The notes: generated from the sequence alone by a model not told the origin. A DNA stretch of 64,000 nt from Solihabitans fulvus (GCF_008386585.1 NZ_VUOB01000029.1:64713-128712), one strand, 5' to 3'. Shown: positions 1-9,227, counted from the first letter of the stretch. Numbers and translations: made by a program.

Positions 1-14
1 GCGCCGAGGAACCC

Positions 15-698
15 CTACCGAGGGGATTGGCCGAGGAACACCTCGGCCCGGTCCGCCAGCGTGTTCCAGAACATCAGCTCGTAGCTCTGGAGCAGCCGCC
101 CGTACCTGCGGGCCCGGTCCGCCGGTCGGCCGGCGTCGATGCCGTTCTGGGCGACGGCGAGTGCCTGCTCCTCCATCTCGGGGGACGGGGTGGCGAAGAA
201 GTCGAAGAACCCGCACGCCTCGTCGTCGAACCCGTAGTGCTCGCGCAGCGCCCGCGTGATCGTCGCGCAGTAGTTGCCCCACGCCGAGAAGTTCGCCACC
301 AGCGCCAGCACCACGTCGACCGGGTCGCCGTTCAGCGCGAGCCACGCCTGGTAGGCCGGATAGGCCTGACACCCGGCCATCGGCTCGTAGGCGCGGACGG
401 CGTCGGCGTCGAGGCCGCAGGCCGACGCGAACGCGGCGAGCTTGCCGAGTGCGAGACCCTCGCCCTGGCCGAGCCCGCTGAAGAACTCGCGCGCGTCCTG
501 CTGGTCGGCCCGCGCGGCCAGCGTGAGGAAGCTGCGCCAGTCGCTGGTGATGACGTGGTGCTGCTCAGCGGCCAGCGCGCCGAGCACCGCGACCGGCGCC
601 TTTCCCTGCGCCACAAGGGGAACGAGCCGGTTCTCGTGCTCGCCGGGCGCGAGCTCGCGGCGGGTCGTGTCCAGCAGGTCGCGGGCCGTACGGCTCAT
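15..698 (-). CDS. TenA/THI-4/PqqC-family protein (function uncertain)
   Basis: A 227-residue all-helical protein of the heme-oxygenase-like TenA/THI-4/PqqC fold. It starts at ATG 698, preceded by AAAGGGAGC, only 4 bases after the stop of the permease gene, so the two are cotranscribed. Classical TenA enzymes hydrolyse aminopyrimidines in thiamine salvage with a catalytic Cys that, as I recall the family, sits in a PCxWxY-type motif. Here the corresponding stretch reads NFSAWGNYC, so that Cys appears to be Ser. The conserved late YE..FW segment (YELMFW) is present. Linkage to an NCS1 transporter supports handling of an imported heterocycle, but classical thiaminase activity is doubtful. Confidence 0.75.
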   Translation of the reverse strand: MSRTARDLLDTTRRELAPGEHENRLVPLVAQGKAPVAVLGALAAEQHHVITSDWRSFLTLAARADQQDAREFFSGLGQGEGLALGKLAAFASACGLDADAVRAYEPMAGCQAYPAYQAWLALNGDPVDVVLALVANFSAWGNYCATITRALREHYGFDDEACGFFDFFATPSPEMEEQALAVAQNGIDAGRPADRARRYGRLLQSYELMFWNTLADRAEVFLGQSPR

Positions 699-702
699 CG
701 CT

Positions 703-2157
703 TCATGCTCCCTTTGGCTCGGCTACGGGGTTCTGCTCCTCGCGCAGGTGCCGCGCGAAGCCAAGCAGGCCTGCGGCGCGCGAACCGCCGGCCGTGATCG
801 CGGCGAGGCCAGCGTAGAGCACACCGGCGATCAGCCACGCCTCCAGCGGCACGATCCCCAGTGCGGGCGCGGAAACCTGTCCCGGCAGCAGACCGAGGCC
901 CCAGCCGCCGAAGGCGACCGCGCCGAGCACCGCGACGATGCCCGGCCAGTTGGCGATCCCGGCGCCGCGCCAAGACGGGATCGGGTCGACCGGGCGGCGC
1001 ACGCGGGTCAGGCGCGGCAACAGGAACTGGTCGACGCACATCACCACGGTCGTGCTCGGCAACGCGATCGACGACCAGCCGGCCACCGTGAAGAAGCCGT
1101 TTTCCAGGTGCGGGAACCACCAGGTGAACACGGCCGCGATGGCGGCGGTCACCAGGCAGGTGTGCCAGCGCCGCCAGCCCCGCAGCTGGCCGAGCACGTT
1201 CTGGCCGCCGTTGATCATCTCGTAGTAGTTGCCGTCGTTGATGGCGACCTGGAGGACCGTGGCGACCACCGCGCCCAGCCACAGCGCGCCGAACAGCGAG
1301 TACTCCACCGTGTAGTGGAAGGCGGGGCCGAAGTCGAACGGGCCGGCGGTGGACAGCTCGGCCATCATCCAGCCGCCAGCCACGAACAGCACCAGCCCGA
1401 CCGCGAACGCGATCACGAACGGCAGCAGCGGCCACAGGAAACGCGGCTGGCCGTACCGCCAGGTGTCCGGTTCATTGCCCCACATGACCGAGCCGATGGC
1501 GAGTCCGACGCCGGTCAGGAACGGCAGCGTGGTCGAGCCGTGCGGGCTGGCGCGCAGCACGTCGGCCGGGATGTCGACCAAGCCCTTGATCACCAGGTAC
1601 AGCATCCAGACGATGATCAGCGGGGCGACCAGGTAGCGGGCGAACGCGGTGATTCCGGTGAAGCCGAACAGGTTGTTGGCGATGCCGAGCACCGCGAGGA
1701 CCACGCTGATCAGCACGATGGAGCCCCACCCGAACAGCCCGTCGTACAGCGTGGCCAACAGGTTGAACGCGAACGCCGTCCAGCCGGCCGCGACGCAGAC
1801 CAGCAGCAGCGACACCAGCGCCGACCCGATCCGGCCGAAGATCGACCTGGTCAGCAGCGCGTGCGTCTGCCCGGTCCGCGACCCGAGGTAGGCGGCCGGC
1901 AGCGCGTACACCAGGTAGCACAGCGCGCCGAGCCCGCCGGCGGCCACCGACCTACCGAGCGAGAAACCCGCGTCGTGGTACTGGAAACCGAGAAACAGGT
2001 AGGTGAAGCCGGCCGCCAGGGTGATCCACAGCGCGACGAAGTGATACCGCGACCGTCTCTCGCCCAGCGGGACGATGCCGGCCCGGCTCGTGGAGTAGTC
2101 GTGCAACAGTCCCTTGCCGAGTTCGCCACCGCTGGAGGTCACGGGCATCTCCGCCAT
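703..2157 (-). CDS. NCS1-family nucleobase/pyrimidine permease
   Basis: About 484 residues with roughly twelve hydrophobic segments, resembling NCS1 (cytosine/purine/thiamine-precursor) symporters; the N-terminal region carries the family-typical PLGERRS(R) stretch just before the first membrane helix. I placed the start at the ATG of MAEMPVTSS (2157); an in-frame ATG at 2181 and one at 2148 are alternatives. It lies between an MmyB-type regulator (36 bases upstream) and a TenA-like gene (4 bases downstream) on the same strand. CytX-type members of NCS1 import the thiamine pyrimidine precursor, so that substrate is possible, but cytosine or another base cannot be excluded. I saw no TPP riboswitch-like sequence upstream of the operon. 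Confidence 0.85.
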   Translation of the reverse strand: MAEMPVTSSGGELGKGLLHDYSTSRAGIVPLGERRSRYHFVALWITLAAGFTYLFLGFQYHDAGFSLGRSVAAGGLGALCYLVYALPAAYLGSRTGQTHALLTRSIFGRIGSALVSLLLVCVAAGWTAFAFNLLATLYDGLFGWGSIVLISVVLAVLGIANNLFGFTGITAFARYLVAPLIIVWMLYLVIKGLVDIPADVLRASPHGSTTLPFLTGVGLAIGSVMWGNEPDTWRYGQPRFLWPLLPFVIAFAVGLVLFVAGGWMMAELSTAGPFDFGPAFHYTVEYSLFGALWLGAVVATVLQVAINDGNYYEMINGGQNVLGQLRGWRRWHTCLVTAAIAAVFTWWFPHLENGFFTVAGWSSIALPSTTVVMCVDQFLLPRLTRVRRPVDPIPSWRGAGIANWPGIVAVLGAVAFGGWGLGLLPGQVSAPALGIVPLEAWLIAGVLYAGLAAITAGGSRAAGLLGFARHLREEQNPVAEPKGA

Positions 2158-2193
2158 CCTTCGCCGACATCGCGAAGGCACGGTAGCCGATGA

Positions 2194-3075
2194 TCAACTT
2201 CCTGACCAGGACGACCGCTGATCCGGTCGCGCAAGGTCGGTCCCGTCCCGCGAGGTCCACATCGACAGCAGTTGCAGCGCGGTCTCGGTTGGGCTGGCCG
2301 GCTCGGCGGACAGGGTGATCAGGCGCTGCCCGGAACCGTCCGGCAGATCGAAGTTCTCGTAGCGCAGCGCCAGTTCGCCGACGAGCGGGTGCCGCAGTCG
2401 CTTGGCGCCGTTGGTGCGCACCTGCACGTCCCGCCCTGCCCACCTGGTGCGGAACTCGTCGCTGGTCATCGACAGCTCGCCGAGCAGCGAGACCAGTGCA
2501 TCGTCGCCGGGATGCCGCCCTGCGGCCAGCCGCAGGCCGCCGACCGTGGCCGAGGCGACCTCGTCCCAGTCGAGGTACACATCGCGGCTGGCCGGTTCGA
2601 GGAACACGAAGCGAGCCAGGTTGCGCTCCCGCTGGGTGGCCGCGTCGAAGTCGAGAAACACCCGCGCCGCCAACGGGTTCCAGGCCAACACGTCGGTGCG
2701 GAAGTTCAGCACCATCGCCGGCACCCGGTCCATCGCGGCGAGCAGCTGGGCCAGTTCGGGGCGCACCTGGTCGCGGACGGCGCGCCGGCCGGCGGCGCGG
2801 CGCGGGCGGGCCAGGTCCTGGAGGTGCGCGCGCTCGTCGTCGTTGAGTCGCAACGCCCTGACGATCGCGTCGAGCACCTCGTCCGACGGCCGGACCGCGC
2901 GGCCCTGCTCCAGCCGGACGTAGTACTCCACGCTGATGCCGGCCAGCTGCGCGACCTCCTCGCGCCGCAGCCCCCGCACGCGCCGCCGCGCGCCGGCGTG
3001 GATCCCGGCAAGTGCAGGGTCGGCACCCGCGCGCCTGGACTGGAGAAATCTGCCGAGCTCGCGACGATCGTCCAT
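2194..3075 (-). CDS. HTH regulator with MmyB-like ligand-binding domain
   Basis: A 293-residue regulator. An N-terminal XRE-type helix-turn-helix (about residues 35-75, containing RRGLRREEVAQLAGISVEYY) is followed by a PAS-like MmyB domain with the typical features RVPAMVLNFRTDVLAWNP, a long arginine-rich middle and TKRLRHPLVGELALRYENFD-like sequence. The family is abundant in actinomycetes and usually controls the adjacent gene, often an oxidoreductase or transporter. Here it is first in a three-gene run with the NCS1 permease and the TenA-like gene. It is divergent from the dienelactone hydrolase gene across about 150 bases, so it could act on either side. ATG 3075 is the only convincing start. 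Confidence 0.9.
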   Translation of the reverse strand: MDDRRELGRFLQSRRAGADPALAGIHAGARRRVRGLRREEVAQLAGISVEYYVRLEQGRAVRPSDEVLDAIVRALRLNDDERAHLQDLARPRRAAGRRAVRDQVRPELAQLLAAMDRVPAMVLNFRTDVLAWNPLAARVFLDFDAATQRERNLARFVFLEPASRDVYLDWDEVASATVGGLRLAAGRHPGDDALVSLLGELSMTSDEFRTRWAGRDVQVRTNGAKRLRHPLVGELALRYENFDLPDGSGQRLITLSAEPASPTETALQLLSMWTSRDGTDLARPDQRSSWSGS

Positions 3076-3224
3076 GCGGACAAGTGTGCCCTGCGCGCGC
3101 GCCGCGAGGGTGGCCCTGCCAGTACCAGTAACCGCAGGTCGGGGGATCGACCGGGGCTGGGTAACCGGTCGCGGGCCGGGCAGTGTCGGTCGGGACGGAA
3201 CACGACCGACCGAAAGGCGTCACC

Positions 3225-3971
3225 ATGTGCCACAGCACCGACAGCAGGCCACCGACCGCCCCCGGCGCCGGCGAGGTGGCCGAGCACGGCCTCGCCGAGC
3301 TGACCGCGTTGGACGGCAACACCTTCCTCGCCTACCGGGCGACCCCGGCCGCCCCCAACGGCAGCAACGTCGTGCTGCTGCCCGATGTCCGAGGCGTGCA
3401 CCCCTTCTACCGCGAGCTCGCGCAGCGGTTCGCCGAGGCCGGCTTCCACACCGTCGCCCTCGACTACTACGGGCGAACCGACGACACGAACGACCGGGAC
3501 GACTCGTTCGACTGGGCGGGGCACTTCGCCGAGGTCACCCCGGAACAGGTGCGCCTCGACGCGGCGGCAGCGGCGGCCGACCTGCGCGAGCGCAACGCGG
3601 GACCGGTGTTCAGCGTCGGGTTCTGCTTCGGCGGCAGCCAGTCCTGGCGGCTGGCCGCGAGCGATCTCGGGCTCGCGGGCTCCGTCGGCTTCTATGGCCA
3701 GCCCAAGCTCGTCACCGACGTCGTGGACGAGCTGTCCGCGCCGCTGCTGCTGTTGCTCGGCGGGGCGGACGTCGCCACGCCGAGGGAGGAGTTCCTGGCC
3801 TTCGCCGAGCGGCTCGACGAGGCCGGCAAGGAGCACGAGCTGCACCTGTACGAAGGCGCCCCGCACTCGTTCTTCGACCGCTCCTTCGGCGAATGGGCGG
3901 ACGCCTGCGACGACGCGTGGCTGCGCGTCAGGGAGTTCACCGCCCGCAACGCCGTCGCGGTGTCGGCATGA
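3225..3971 (+). CDS. Dienelactone hydrolase family protein
   Basis: About 248 residues with the alpha/beta hydrolase fold of the dienelactone hydrolase family. The cysteine nucleophile lies in GFCFGG, the acid in GGADVATP and the histidine in PHSFFD, so the Cys-Asp-His triad of the family looks intact. The start chosen is ATG 3225 (MCHSTDS), which has GAAAGG 8 bases upstream; an upstream in-frame start at 3183 is less likely. It overlaps the next gene by ATGA, indicating translational coupling. Dienelactone hydrolases open lactones in the beta-ketoadipate pathway, and the downstream carboxymuconolactone decarboxylase-like gene fits an aromatic or lactone catabolic theme. The physiological substrate is unknown. 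Confidence 0.88.
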   Translation: MCHSTDSRPPTAPGAGEVAEHGLAELTALDGNTFLAYRATPAAPNGSNVVLLPDVRGVHPFYRELAQRFAEAGFHTVALDYYGRTDDTNDRDDSFDWAGHFAEVTPEQVRLDAAAAAADLRERNAGPVFSVGFCFGGSQSWRLAASDLGLAGSVGFYGQPKLVTDVVDELSAPLLLLLGGADVATPREEFLAFAERLDEAGKEHELHLYEGAPHSFFDRSFGEWADACDDAWLRVREFTARNAVAVSA

Positions 3972-4483
3972 CCGATCGGTACGAGCGCGGGGCGGCCAGG
4001 ATCGCCGAGCTGACCGGCCGGCCGGACGGCCCGCGGCGGGAGGCCTACGACGCGCTCGCCGACCTCGCTCCTGACCTGGCCCGCTACGCGGTCGAGTTCG
4101 CCTACGGCGACATCCACTCGAGGCCCGGCCTCGATGCCGCCCGGCGCGAGCTGGTCATCCTCGGCGCGCTGGTCGCGCTCGGCGACTGCCGGCCGCAGCT
4201 CGAGGCGCACCTCGACAACGGCCTGACCGCGGGGCTGTCGCAGGAGGAGATCGTCGAGGCGGTGATGCAGGCGTTGCCCTACGCGGGATTTCCCCGCGTG
4301 TTCAACGCGATGGCGGTGGTCAGAAAGGTCCTCGCCGACCGACCGGCCGCAGACCCGTCTCTCGCCGCTGACCCACCTCCGCCCGCCGACCCGCCTCCGG
4401 CCACCGACCTATCTCCGGCCACCGACCCGTCGCCGGCCGCTACGGAGCCTCCTCGGCGGTCATCGCCCGATACGCGGGCCTGA
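3968..4483 (+). CDS. Carboxymuconolactone decarboxylase family protein
   Basis: About 171 residues; the first 120 match the CMD/AhpD fold, with the helical core ARRELVILGALVALGDCRPQ followed by HLDNGLTAGLSQEEIVEAV and ALPYAGFPRVFNAM, as in gamma-carboxymuconolactone decarboxylases. The usual CxxC of AhpD peroxidases is absent, so it belongs to the decarboxylase-like branch. The ATG overlaps the stop of the dienelactone hydrolase gene (ATGA). The last 45 residues are an odd low-complexity tail of degenerate DPPPA/DPSPA repeats encoded by imperfect 18-base units, and the gene's end overlaps the convergent SWIM gene by 44 bases, so the tail may be a recent extension. Confidence 0.85.
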   Translation: MTDRYERGAARIAELTGRPDGPRREAYDALADLAPDLARYAVEFAYGDIHSRPGLDAARRELVILGALVALGDCRPQLEAHLDNGLTAGLSQEEIVEAVMQALPYAGFPRVFNAMAVVRKVLADRPAADPSLAADPPPPADPPPATDLSPATDPSPAATEPPRRSSPDTRA

Positions 4484-5270
4484 GCAGGTCGACGAGTGGC
4501 CGGTCGCCGACCGTGATCGGCAGCGGGTCGAGCTGGTCGAGCACCGCGTCAGCCGGGCCAGCGCCGTCCTGGATCGGCGCCGGGGCAACGGGTTCGCCGA
4601 CCCAGAACGAGTCGAGGCAGTCGGCGAGCGCCGGGACGTCGTCCTCGCGCCTGTGGACCGGTGCGGCCGAGCCGCGCAGCGCGCGCAATCGGTCGAGCAG
4701 TTCGTCCCGGCTCCTGCCGCGCCACGCGAAGATCTTGAACGGGTCCTCGTCGAACGACTCGGCGAGCAGGTAGCACGCGGCGGCCAGGTGCTTGCAGGGC
4801 ACTTCCCAGTCGGGGCACGTGCAGTCCATCGACAGCTCGCGCATCGTGTCGGGGAACAGCCGAAGGCCGAGTTCGCCGAGCACGGCCTCGACATCGGTCG
4901 GCATCTCGCCGGCGAGCAGCTTCGCCGCGTACAACGCCTGCCCGGCAAGGGCTTCCTCGATCCGCTTCCACTCGGCCGGGGTGAACGCCCTGATGCCGAT
5001 GCGGGCCCGGTACGGGCTCTCCCGCGATCCCTGCACCTGGGCGACCACGACGCTGGTCGCCAGCGACAGGCTCAGCACCTGGCCCGCGCGGGCGTACCGG
5101 CGCCCGCGCTCCAGCCGCCCGCCCATCCCCAGCAGTTCCAACACCTCGATGAACCGCCGCGACCACCAGGTCTGCGCGATCTCGCCGCGCTTGCTGCGGG
5201 CCTTGATGCCGTCCGCCTTTCGCGGCGGCGCCGAGCGCGGCGTGGCCGTGTCCTCCCACCAGTTACTCAC
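4440..5270 (-). CDS. SWIM zinc-finger protein, SNF2 partner
   Basis: A 276-residue protein with one SWIM zinc finger (CTCPDWEVPCKHLAAA, about residues 149-164), whose Cys-X-Cys...Cys-X-His ligands are all present. SWIM fingers bind DNA or proteins. In many actinobacteria a SWIM protein of this kind (N-terminal WWEDTATPR...RGEIAQTWWSRRF) is encoded directly with a SNF2-type ATPase. The start at 5270 overlaps the end of the SNF2 gene by 8 bases, so the two form an operon and probably a complex. The C-terminal third is alanine/proline rich and of unknown role. The 3' end overlaps the convergent CMD-family gene. Confidence 0.88.
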   Translation of the reverse strand: MSNWWEDTATPRSAPPRKADGIKARSKRGEIAQTWWSRRFIEVLELLGMGGRLERGRRYARAGQVLSLSLATSVVVAQVQGSRESPYRARIGIRAFTPAEWKRIEEALAGQALYAAKLLAGEMPTDVEAVLGELGLRLFPDTMRELSMDCTCPDWEVPCKHLAAACYLLAESFDEDPFKIFAWRGRSRDELLDRLRALRGSAAPVHRREDDVPALADCLDSFWVGEPVAPAPIQDGAGPADAVLDQLDPLPITVGDRPLVDLLRPAYRAMTAEEAP

Positions 5271-8238
5271 CGACGGCCTCCGGGGACAGCGTGACCAGCT
5301 CGCGCAGCTGGGTCGTGGACAGCTCGGTCAGCCAGCTCTCGCCGGCCCCGACCGCCAACTGCGCCAACGTCTTCTTCTCCTCGATCATCTGGTCGATTCG
5401 CTCCTCGAGCGTGCCGATGCAGACGAACTTGCGCACCTGCACGTTGCGCCGTTGGCCGATCCGGAAGGCCCGGTCGGTCGCCTGGTCCTCGACGGCCGGG
5501 TTCCACCACCGGTCCACGTGGATGACGTGGTTGGCCGCGGTCAGGTTCAGGCCGGTGCCGCCGGCCTTCAACGACAGCAGGAAGATCGCCGGCCCCCGCT
5601 CGGACTGGAACCGCCGCACCATGGTGTCGCGGGCCGTCTTGCTGGTGCCGCCGTGCAGGAACAGCACCTCCCGGTCGAACCGTTCGGCCAGGTGCGGCAC
5701 CAGCATCCCGCCGAACTCGGTGAACTGCGTGAAGCACAGCGCCCGGTCGCCCTCGGCGAGCACCTCGTCCAGGATCTCCTCCAGCCGCGCCACCTTGCCG
5801 GACCGGGCGGCGATGCGCGATCCGTCGCCGAGGAACTGGGCCGGGTGGTTGCAGACCTGTTTGAGCTTGGACATCGTCGCCAGCACGAGCCCCTTGCGCT
5901 CGATGCCCCTGCTCTCGCCGACCTTGGCGAGCATGTCGTCCACGACGGCCTGGTACAGCGAGGCCTGCTCGGCGGTCAGCGTGCACAGCTGCTTCATCTC
6001 GAGCTTGTCCGGCAGGTCGTCGATGATCGTCGGATCGGTTTTGAGGCGGCGCAACACGAACGGCCCGGTGGTCCTGCGCAGCCGGGCCGCGGCCTCCTCG
6101 TCGCCGTGCCGCTCGACCGGGACGGCGAAGCGGGCGCGGAAGGTGTTGACCGAGCCGAGCACGCCGGGGTTGACGAAGTCCATCACGGACCAGAGCTCGG
6201 CGAGCCGGTTCTCCACCGGCGTGCCGGTCAACGCGACGCGGTGCCGCGCAGGAAGCTGCCGCACCGCCTTGGCCTGGCGCGTCGCGCTGTTCTTGATGTT
6301 CTGCGCCTCGTCGAGCACCACGCGATCCCAGTCCACTTCGGACAGAACTTCGACATCCCTTGCCGCAAGGGCATAGGTCGTGATGACGAAGTCGTGCTCG
6401 CCGAGCGTGTGGACCAGATCCGCGCCGGTAAGCCGGTCGCCGCCGTGGTGCACGTACACCGACAGCGTCGGGGCGAACCGCGCCGCCTCGCGCTGCCAGT
6501 TGCCGACCACCGACATCGGGCACACCAGCAGGGTCGGTTGGCGTCGGGTTTCCGCACGTGCCAAGGCTTCCAGGGCGAGCAGCTGCACGGTCTTGCCCAG
6601 CCCCATGTCGTCGGCGAGGCACGCGCCGAGCCCGAGCCGGTCGAGCAGGGCGAGCCAGGCGAGGCCGCGCCGCTGGTACGGGCGGAGCGTCGCGGTGAAG
6701 CCCTCGGGCGGTTCCACCGGTTCCAGCAGCTGGTCGACCCGCCCGGACATCAGGTCGCCGAGCCAACCGTCCCCGCCGACGGAGGTGACCGGCATGGGCA
6801 GGCCGGCCTCCTCGTGGCCGAGCCCGGCGTGCAGCAGCACCTCGCCTGCCGTCGCCTGCCCGGTGCCGGCGCGGGCGAGGAAGGCCATGCCGGCGGCCAG
6901 CCGCTTCTGGTCGACGTGCACCCACCGGCCGCGCATGGACACCAGCGGCACCTTGGCTTTGGCCAGCTGCGCGAGCTCGTGTTCGGTCAGCTTCTCCTCG
7001 CCGAGAGCCAGCTCCCAGCGGTACTTCACCAGGTTCTTCAGCCCGAGGCTGCTTTCCTTGGCGACCGCGCCGACCGTGCCTGGGCTGCTCGCGGTGAGTG
7101 CGAGGCCGAGTTCCGCGGGCCGCTGCCACCAGGCCGGCAGCAACACGCCGAAACCCTCCTGGTCGAGCAGGCCGGCGTGGGTGAGGAACTCGTAGGCGCC
7201 GCCGGCATCGAGCACGAGGTGCGTCGGCCTGCTCTGCGCCAGTGCGGTGTCCAAGGCGGGAAACAGCCGGCTGGCGCGCCCGAGGTGGGCGAGCAGTAGT
7301 TCCTGGGGTTCGCTGATCCACCGGTGCAGCACGCCGTCGTCGCCGCGCCACACCTCGGCGGCCGGCACCAGCACGCTGGGATCCGCGACGGCCTGGAGCA
7401 GGAACTCCAGCAGCCAGTCCTCGGTGTCGTCGGTGTGGTCTGGGGCGCGCAGCCGGAAGCAGACGCGCACCGGGACGTCGTGCAAACCGCTGGTGTGCCA
7501 GGCTTCCAGCCGGTCGACGAACTGCCCGAGCTGCCGAGGTTCGGCGTCGAAACGAGGTTCCTCGACCAGGGCGGTGAGCCAGGACTCCGCCAGGGTCGGT
7601 CGCCCGGGTCGCCGTGGCGCGAGCCGAACGCCCCGCTCGCCGAGCCGCGCCCGCACCTCGGCGTCGACCAGAGCGTTCACCGTGGCGTGCAGCACGGGAG
7701 CCGGCCGAAGCTCCGGCTCAACCTGCTCGGCCCGGAACGCGGCGGGCATGCCGTTGAGCAGTGCGGTGAACCGCGCCAGATCCGTGCCGGACAGCGCGGC
7801 CTGCCACTGCGCGCTCGGCCCGAACGCGACCGAGGGCAGCACCCGTCCCCTGGCCACCAGGTCCTCCGCGAGCGCGCCGACGTCACCGAGGAACCGCAGC
7901 GAGGCGCCCGCCCGAAACCCGGGCACCTCCGCGACGCTGAACGCGGACTCCACCATCACCACGGGCACCTGCCAGGCCCGCAACCGCAACCGTCCCCGAG
8001 GCGCGGGCCCGGCCGCCAGCGGATCCCGCACCAGCTCGGGAGACGCGGCGGGCCCCGAGGCGTAGGACGGCAACAACACCGAGACGACGTCGACCTTCCC
8101 GACCTCCGGCAGCCGCTCCCCGGCCACCGCGAACGGATGCGCCCCAACCCCGGCCCCCGCCCGCTGCGGCAACCCGGCATCCTCGGCCCACAGCGCCAGC
8201 CGTCCATCTGCGGTGGCCAACGCATGCAGCACCAACAC
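5263..8238 (-). CDS. SNF2-family DNA-dependent ATPase/helicase
   Basis: A 991-residue protein. An N-terminal bacterial SNF2-associated region (about residues 1-480) precedes the two RecA-like ATPase lobes. Visible motifs are DDMGLGKTVQLLAL (I), DEAQNIKN (II, DEAQ variant), ALTGTPVENR (III), the TQFTEF segment, and SLKAGGTGLNLTAANHVIHV with DRAFRIGQRRNVQV (V-VI). Such proteins translocate on double-stranded DNA and remodel protein-DNA complexes; mycobacterial homologues are called HelZ-like. ATG 8238 starts the first convincing sequence (MLVLHALATADGRLALWAED). The SWIM gene follows with an 8-base overlap. Whether the pair works in repair, transcription or phage defence cannot be read from the sequence. 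Confidence 0.93.
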   Translation of the reverse strand: MLVLHALATADGRLALWAEDAGLPQRAGAGVGAHPFAVAGERLPEVGKVDVVSVLLPSYASGPAASPELVRDPLAAGPAPRGRLRLRAWQVPVVMVESAFSVAEVPGFRAGASLRFLGDVGALAEDLVARGRVLPSVAFGPSAQWQAALSGTDLARFTALLNGMPAAFRAEQVEPELRPAPVLHATVNALVDAEVRARLGERGVRLAPRRPGRPTLAESWLTALVEEPRFDAEPRQLGQFVDRLEAWHTSGLHDVPVRVCFRLRAPDHTDDTEDWLLEFLLQAVADPSVLVPAAEVWRGDDGVLHRWISEPQELLLAHLGRASRLFPALDTALAQSRPTHLVLDAGGAYEFLTHAGLLDQEGFGVLLPAWWQRPAELGLALTASSPGTVGAVAKESSLGLKNLVKYRWELALGEEKLTEHELAQLAKAKVPLVSMRGRWVHVDQKRLAAGMAFLARAGTGQATAGEVLLHAGLGHEEAGLPMPVTSVGGDGWLGDLMSGRVDQLLEPVEPPEGFTATLRPYQRRGLAWLALLDRLGLGACLADDMGLGKTVQLLALEALARAETRRQPTLLVCPMSVVGNWQREAARFAPTLSVYVHHGGDRLTGADLVHTLGEHDFVITTYALAARDVEVLSEVDWDRVVLDEAQNIKNSATRQAKAVRQLPARHRVALTGTPVENRLAELWSVMDFVNPGVLGSVNTFRARFAVPVERHGDEEAAARLRRTTGPFVLRRLKTDPTIIDDLPDKLEMKQLCTLTAEQASLYQAVVDDMLAKVGESRGIERKGLVLATMSKLKQVCNHPAQFLGDGSRIAARSGKVARLEEILDEVLAEGDRALCFTQFTEFGGMLVPHLAERFDREVLFLHGGTSKTARDTMVRRFQSERGPAIFLLSLKAGGTGLNLTAANHVIHVDRWWNPAVEDQATDRAFRIGQRRNVQVRKFVCIGTLEERIDQMIEEKKTLAQLAVGAGESWLTELSTTQLRELVTLSPEAVGE

Positions 8239-8393
8239 GACTCGTCCTCACCTCTTCCGACCAGCTCAGCGACCCTCAACGCTAGCTCAGGGGGCGGTCG
8301 GCCCCGCACCGTGGCGCGGGCCCGATCCTCGCCGAGGCGCGGGCGGTACGTTTCGGGGCGACCTTGCACCAGGCGTTAGGGAGACGGCGGCTG

Positions 8394-9227
8394 ATGAGCA
8401 ACGAAGACGGGCACCCTCGTTCACTCGGCGAGCACGATCAGGTGGATATCAGCCGGGCTAATCCCGCGCGGATGTACGACTACTACCTGGGTGGCGCGCA
8501 CAACTTCGCGGTCGACCGCGAGGCGGCGGAGAAGGTCCTCGCGATCCTGCCCGAGACCAGGACGTTCGCGGCGCAGAACCGGGCGTTCCTGCAACGGGTC
8601 GTCCGCTTCCTGGTCGGCGAGGTCGGCATCACGCAGTTTCTCGACCTCGGCTCGGGCATCCCGACCGTCGGCAACGTGCACGAGGTCGCGCAGGCGATGA
8701 ACCCGGACTGCCGGATCGTCTACGTCGACCACGAGCCCGTCGCCGTCGCCCAGTCGCGAAGGTTGTTAGCTGACAACGAGAACTGCGCGGTCATCCACGC
8801 CGACATCCGGCAGCCGCAGTCCGTGCTGGCGCACCAGGACGCCACCCGGCTGCTCGACTTCGGCAGCCCGATCGCGGTGCTGATGTTGCAGGTGCTGCCG
8901 TTCGTCCCGGACTCCGACGACCCGCCGAGCATCGTCGCCGCCTACCGCGAGGCGTGCGCGCCGGGCAGCTATCTCGCGCTCGCGCACAGCCTGACGCCCG
9001 AGTACTGGCCGGGCGCGGTCAGCGAGGCCATCGAGCTGTACACCACCAGCACGCACCCGCTCTGCCTGCGCACGCCGGAACAGGTGGCCGTCCTGTTCGA
9101 CGGCTACGACCTGGTCGAGCCCGGCGTCGTGTTCACCGCGGCCTGGCGGCCGGACCGCGCGGTCACCCAGCAGGAGGCGATCAGCAGCCGCGCCGTGGCC
9201 GGCCTGGGCCTGCTGACCAGCGGCTGA
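8394..9227 (+). CDS. SAM-dependent methyltransferase, DUF574 family
   Basis: About 277 residues of the actinobacterial Methyltransf_19/DUF574 family: family start DISRANPARMYDYYLGGAHNFAVDREAAEKV, SAM-binding motif I FLDLGSGIPTVGNVHEV, acidic loop VYVDHEPVAVAQS, and a C-terminal EPGVVFTAAWRPD. The ATG at 8394 is preceded by AGGGAGACGG; the longer ORF from 8364 has no ribosome site. Members of the family are numerous in Streptomyces and Pseudonocardiaceae, but substrates are largely unknown. The gene is monocistronic. A second member lies at 44221-45051 in this window. Confidence 0.92.
   Translation: MSNEDGHPRSLGEHDQVDISRANPARMYDYYLGGAHNFAVDREAAEKVLAILPETRTFAAQNRAFLQRVVRFLVGEVGITQFLDLGSGIPTVGNVHEVAQAMNPDCRIVYVDHEPVAVAQSRRLLADNENCAVIHADIRQPQSVLAHQDATRLLDFGSPIAVLMLQVLPFVPDSDDPPSIVAAYREACAPGSYLALAHSLTPEYWPGAVSEAIELYTTSTHPLCLRTPEQVAVLFDGYDLVEPGVVFTAAWRPDRAVTQQEAISSRAVAGLGLLTSG

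Noticed and set aside
442..2193. Long plus-strand ORF antisense to the NCS1 permease
   Set aside because: Arg/His/Gln-rich translation with no domain, typical of a GC-rich shadow frame; the permease is clearly real.
3076..3224. Possible TPP riboswitch upstream of the regulator-permease-TenA operon
   Set aside because: The conserved CTGAGA and GGATAATGCCAGC-type elements are absent.
4792..7299. 835-codon plus-strand ORF opposite the SNF2 gene
   Set aside because: Low-complexity composition without motifs, whereas the minus strand shows all SNF2 motifs.
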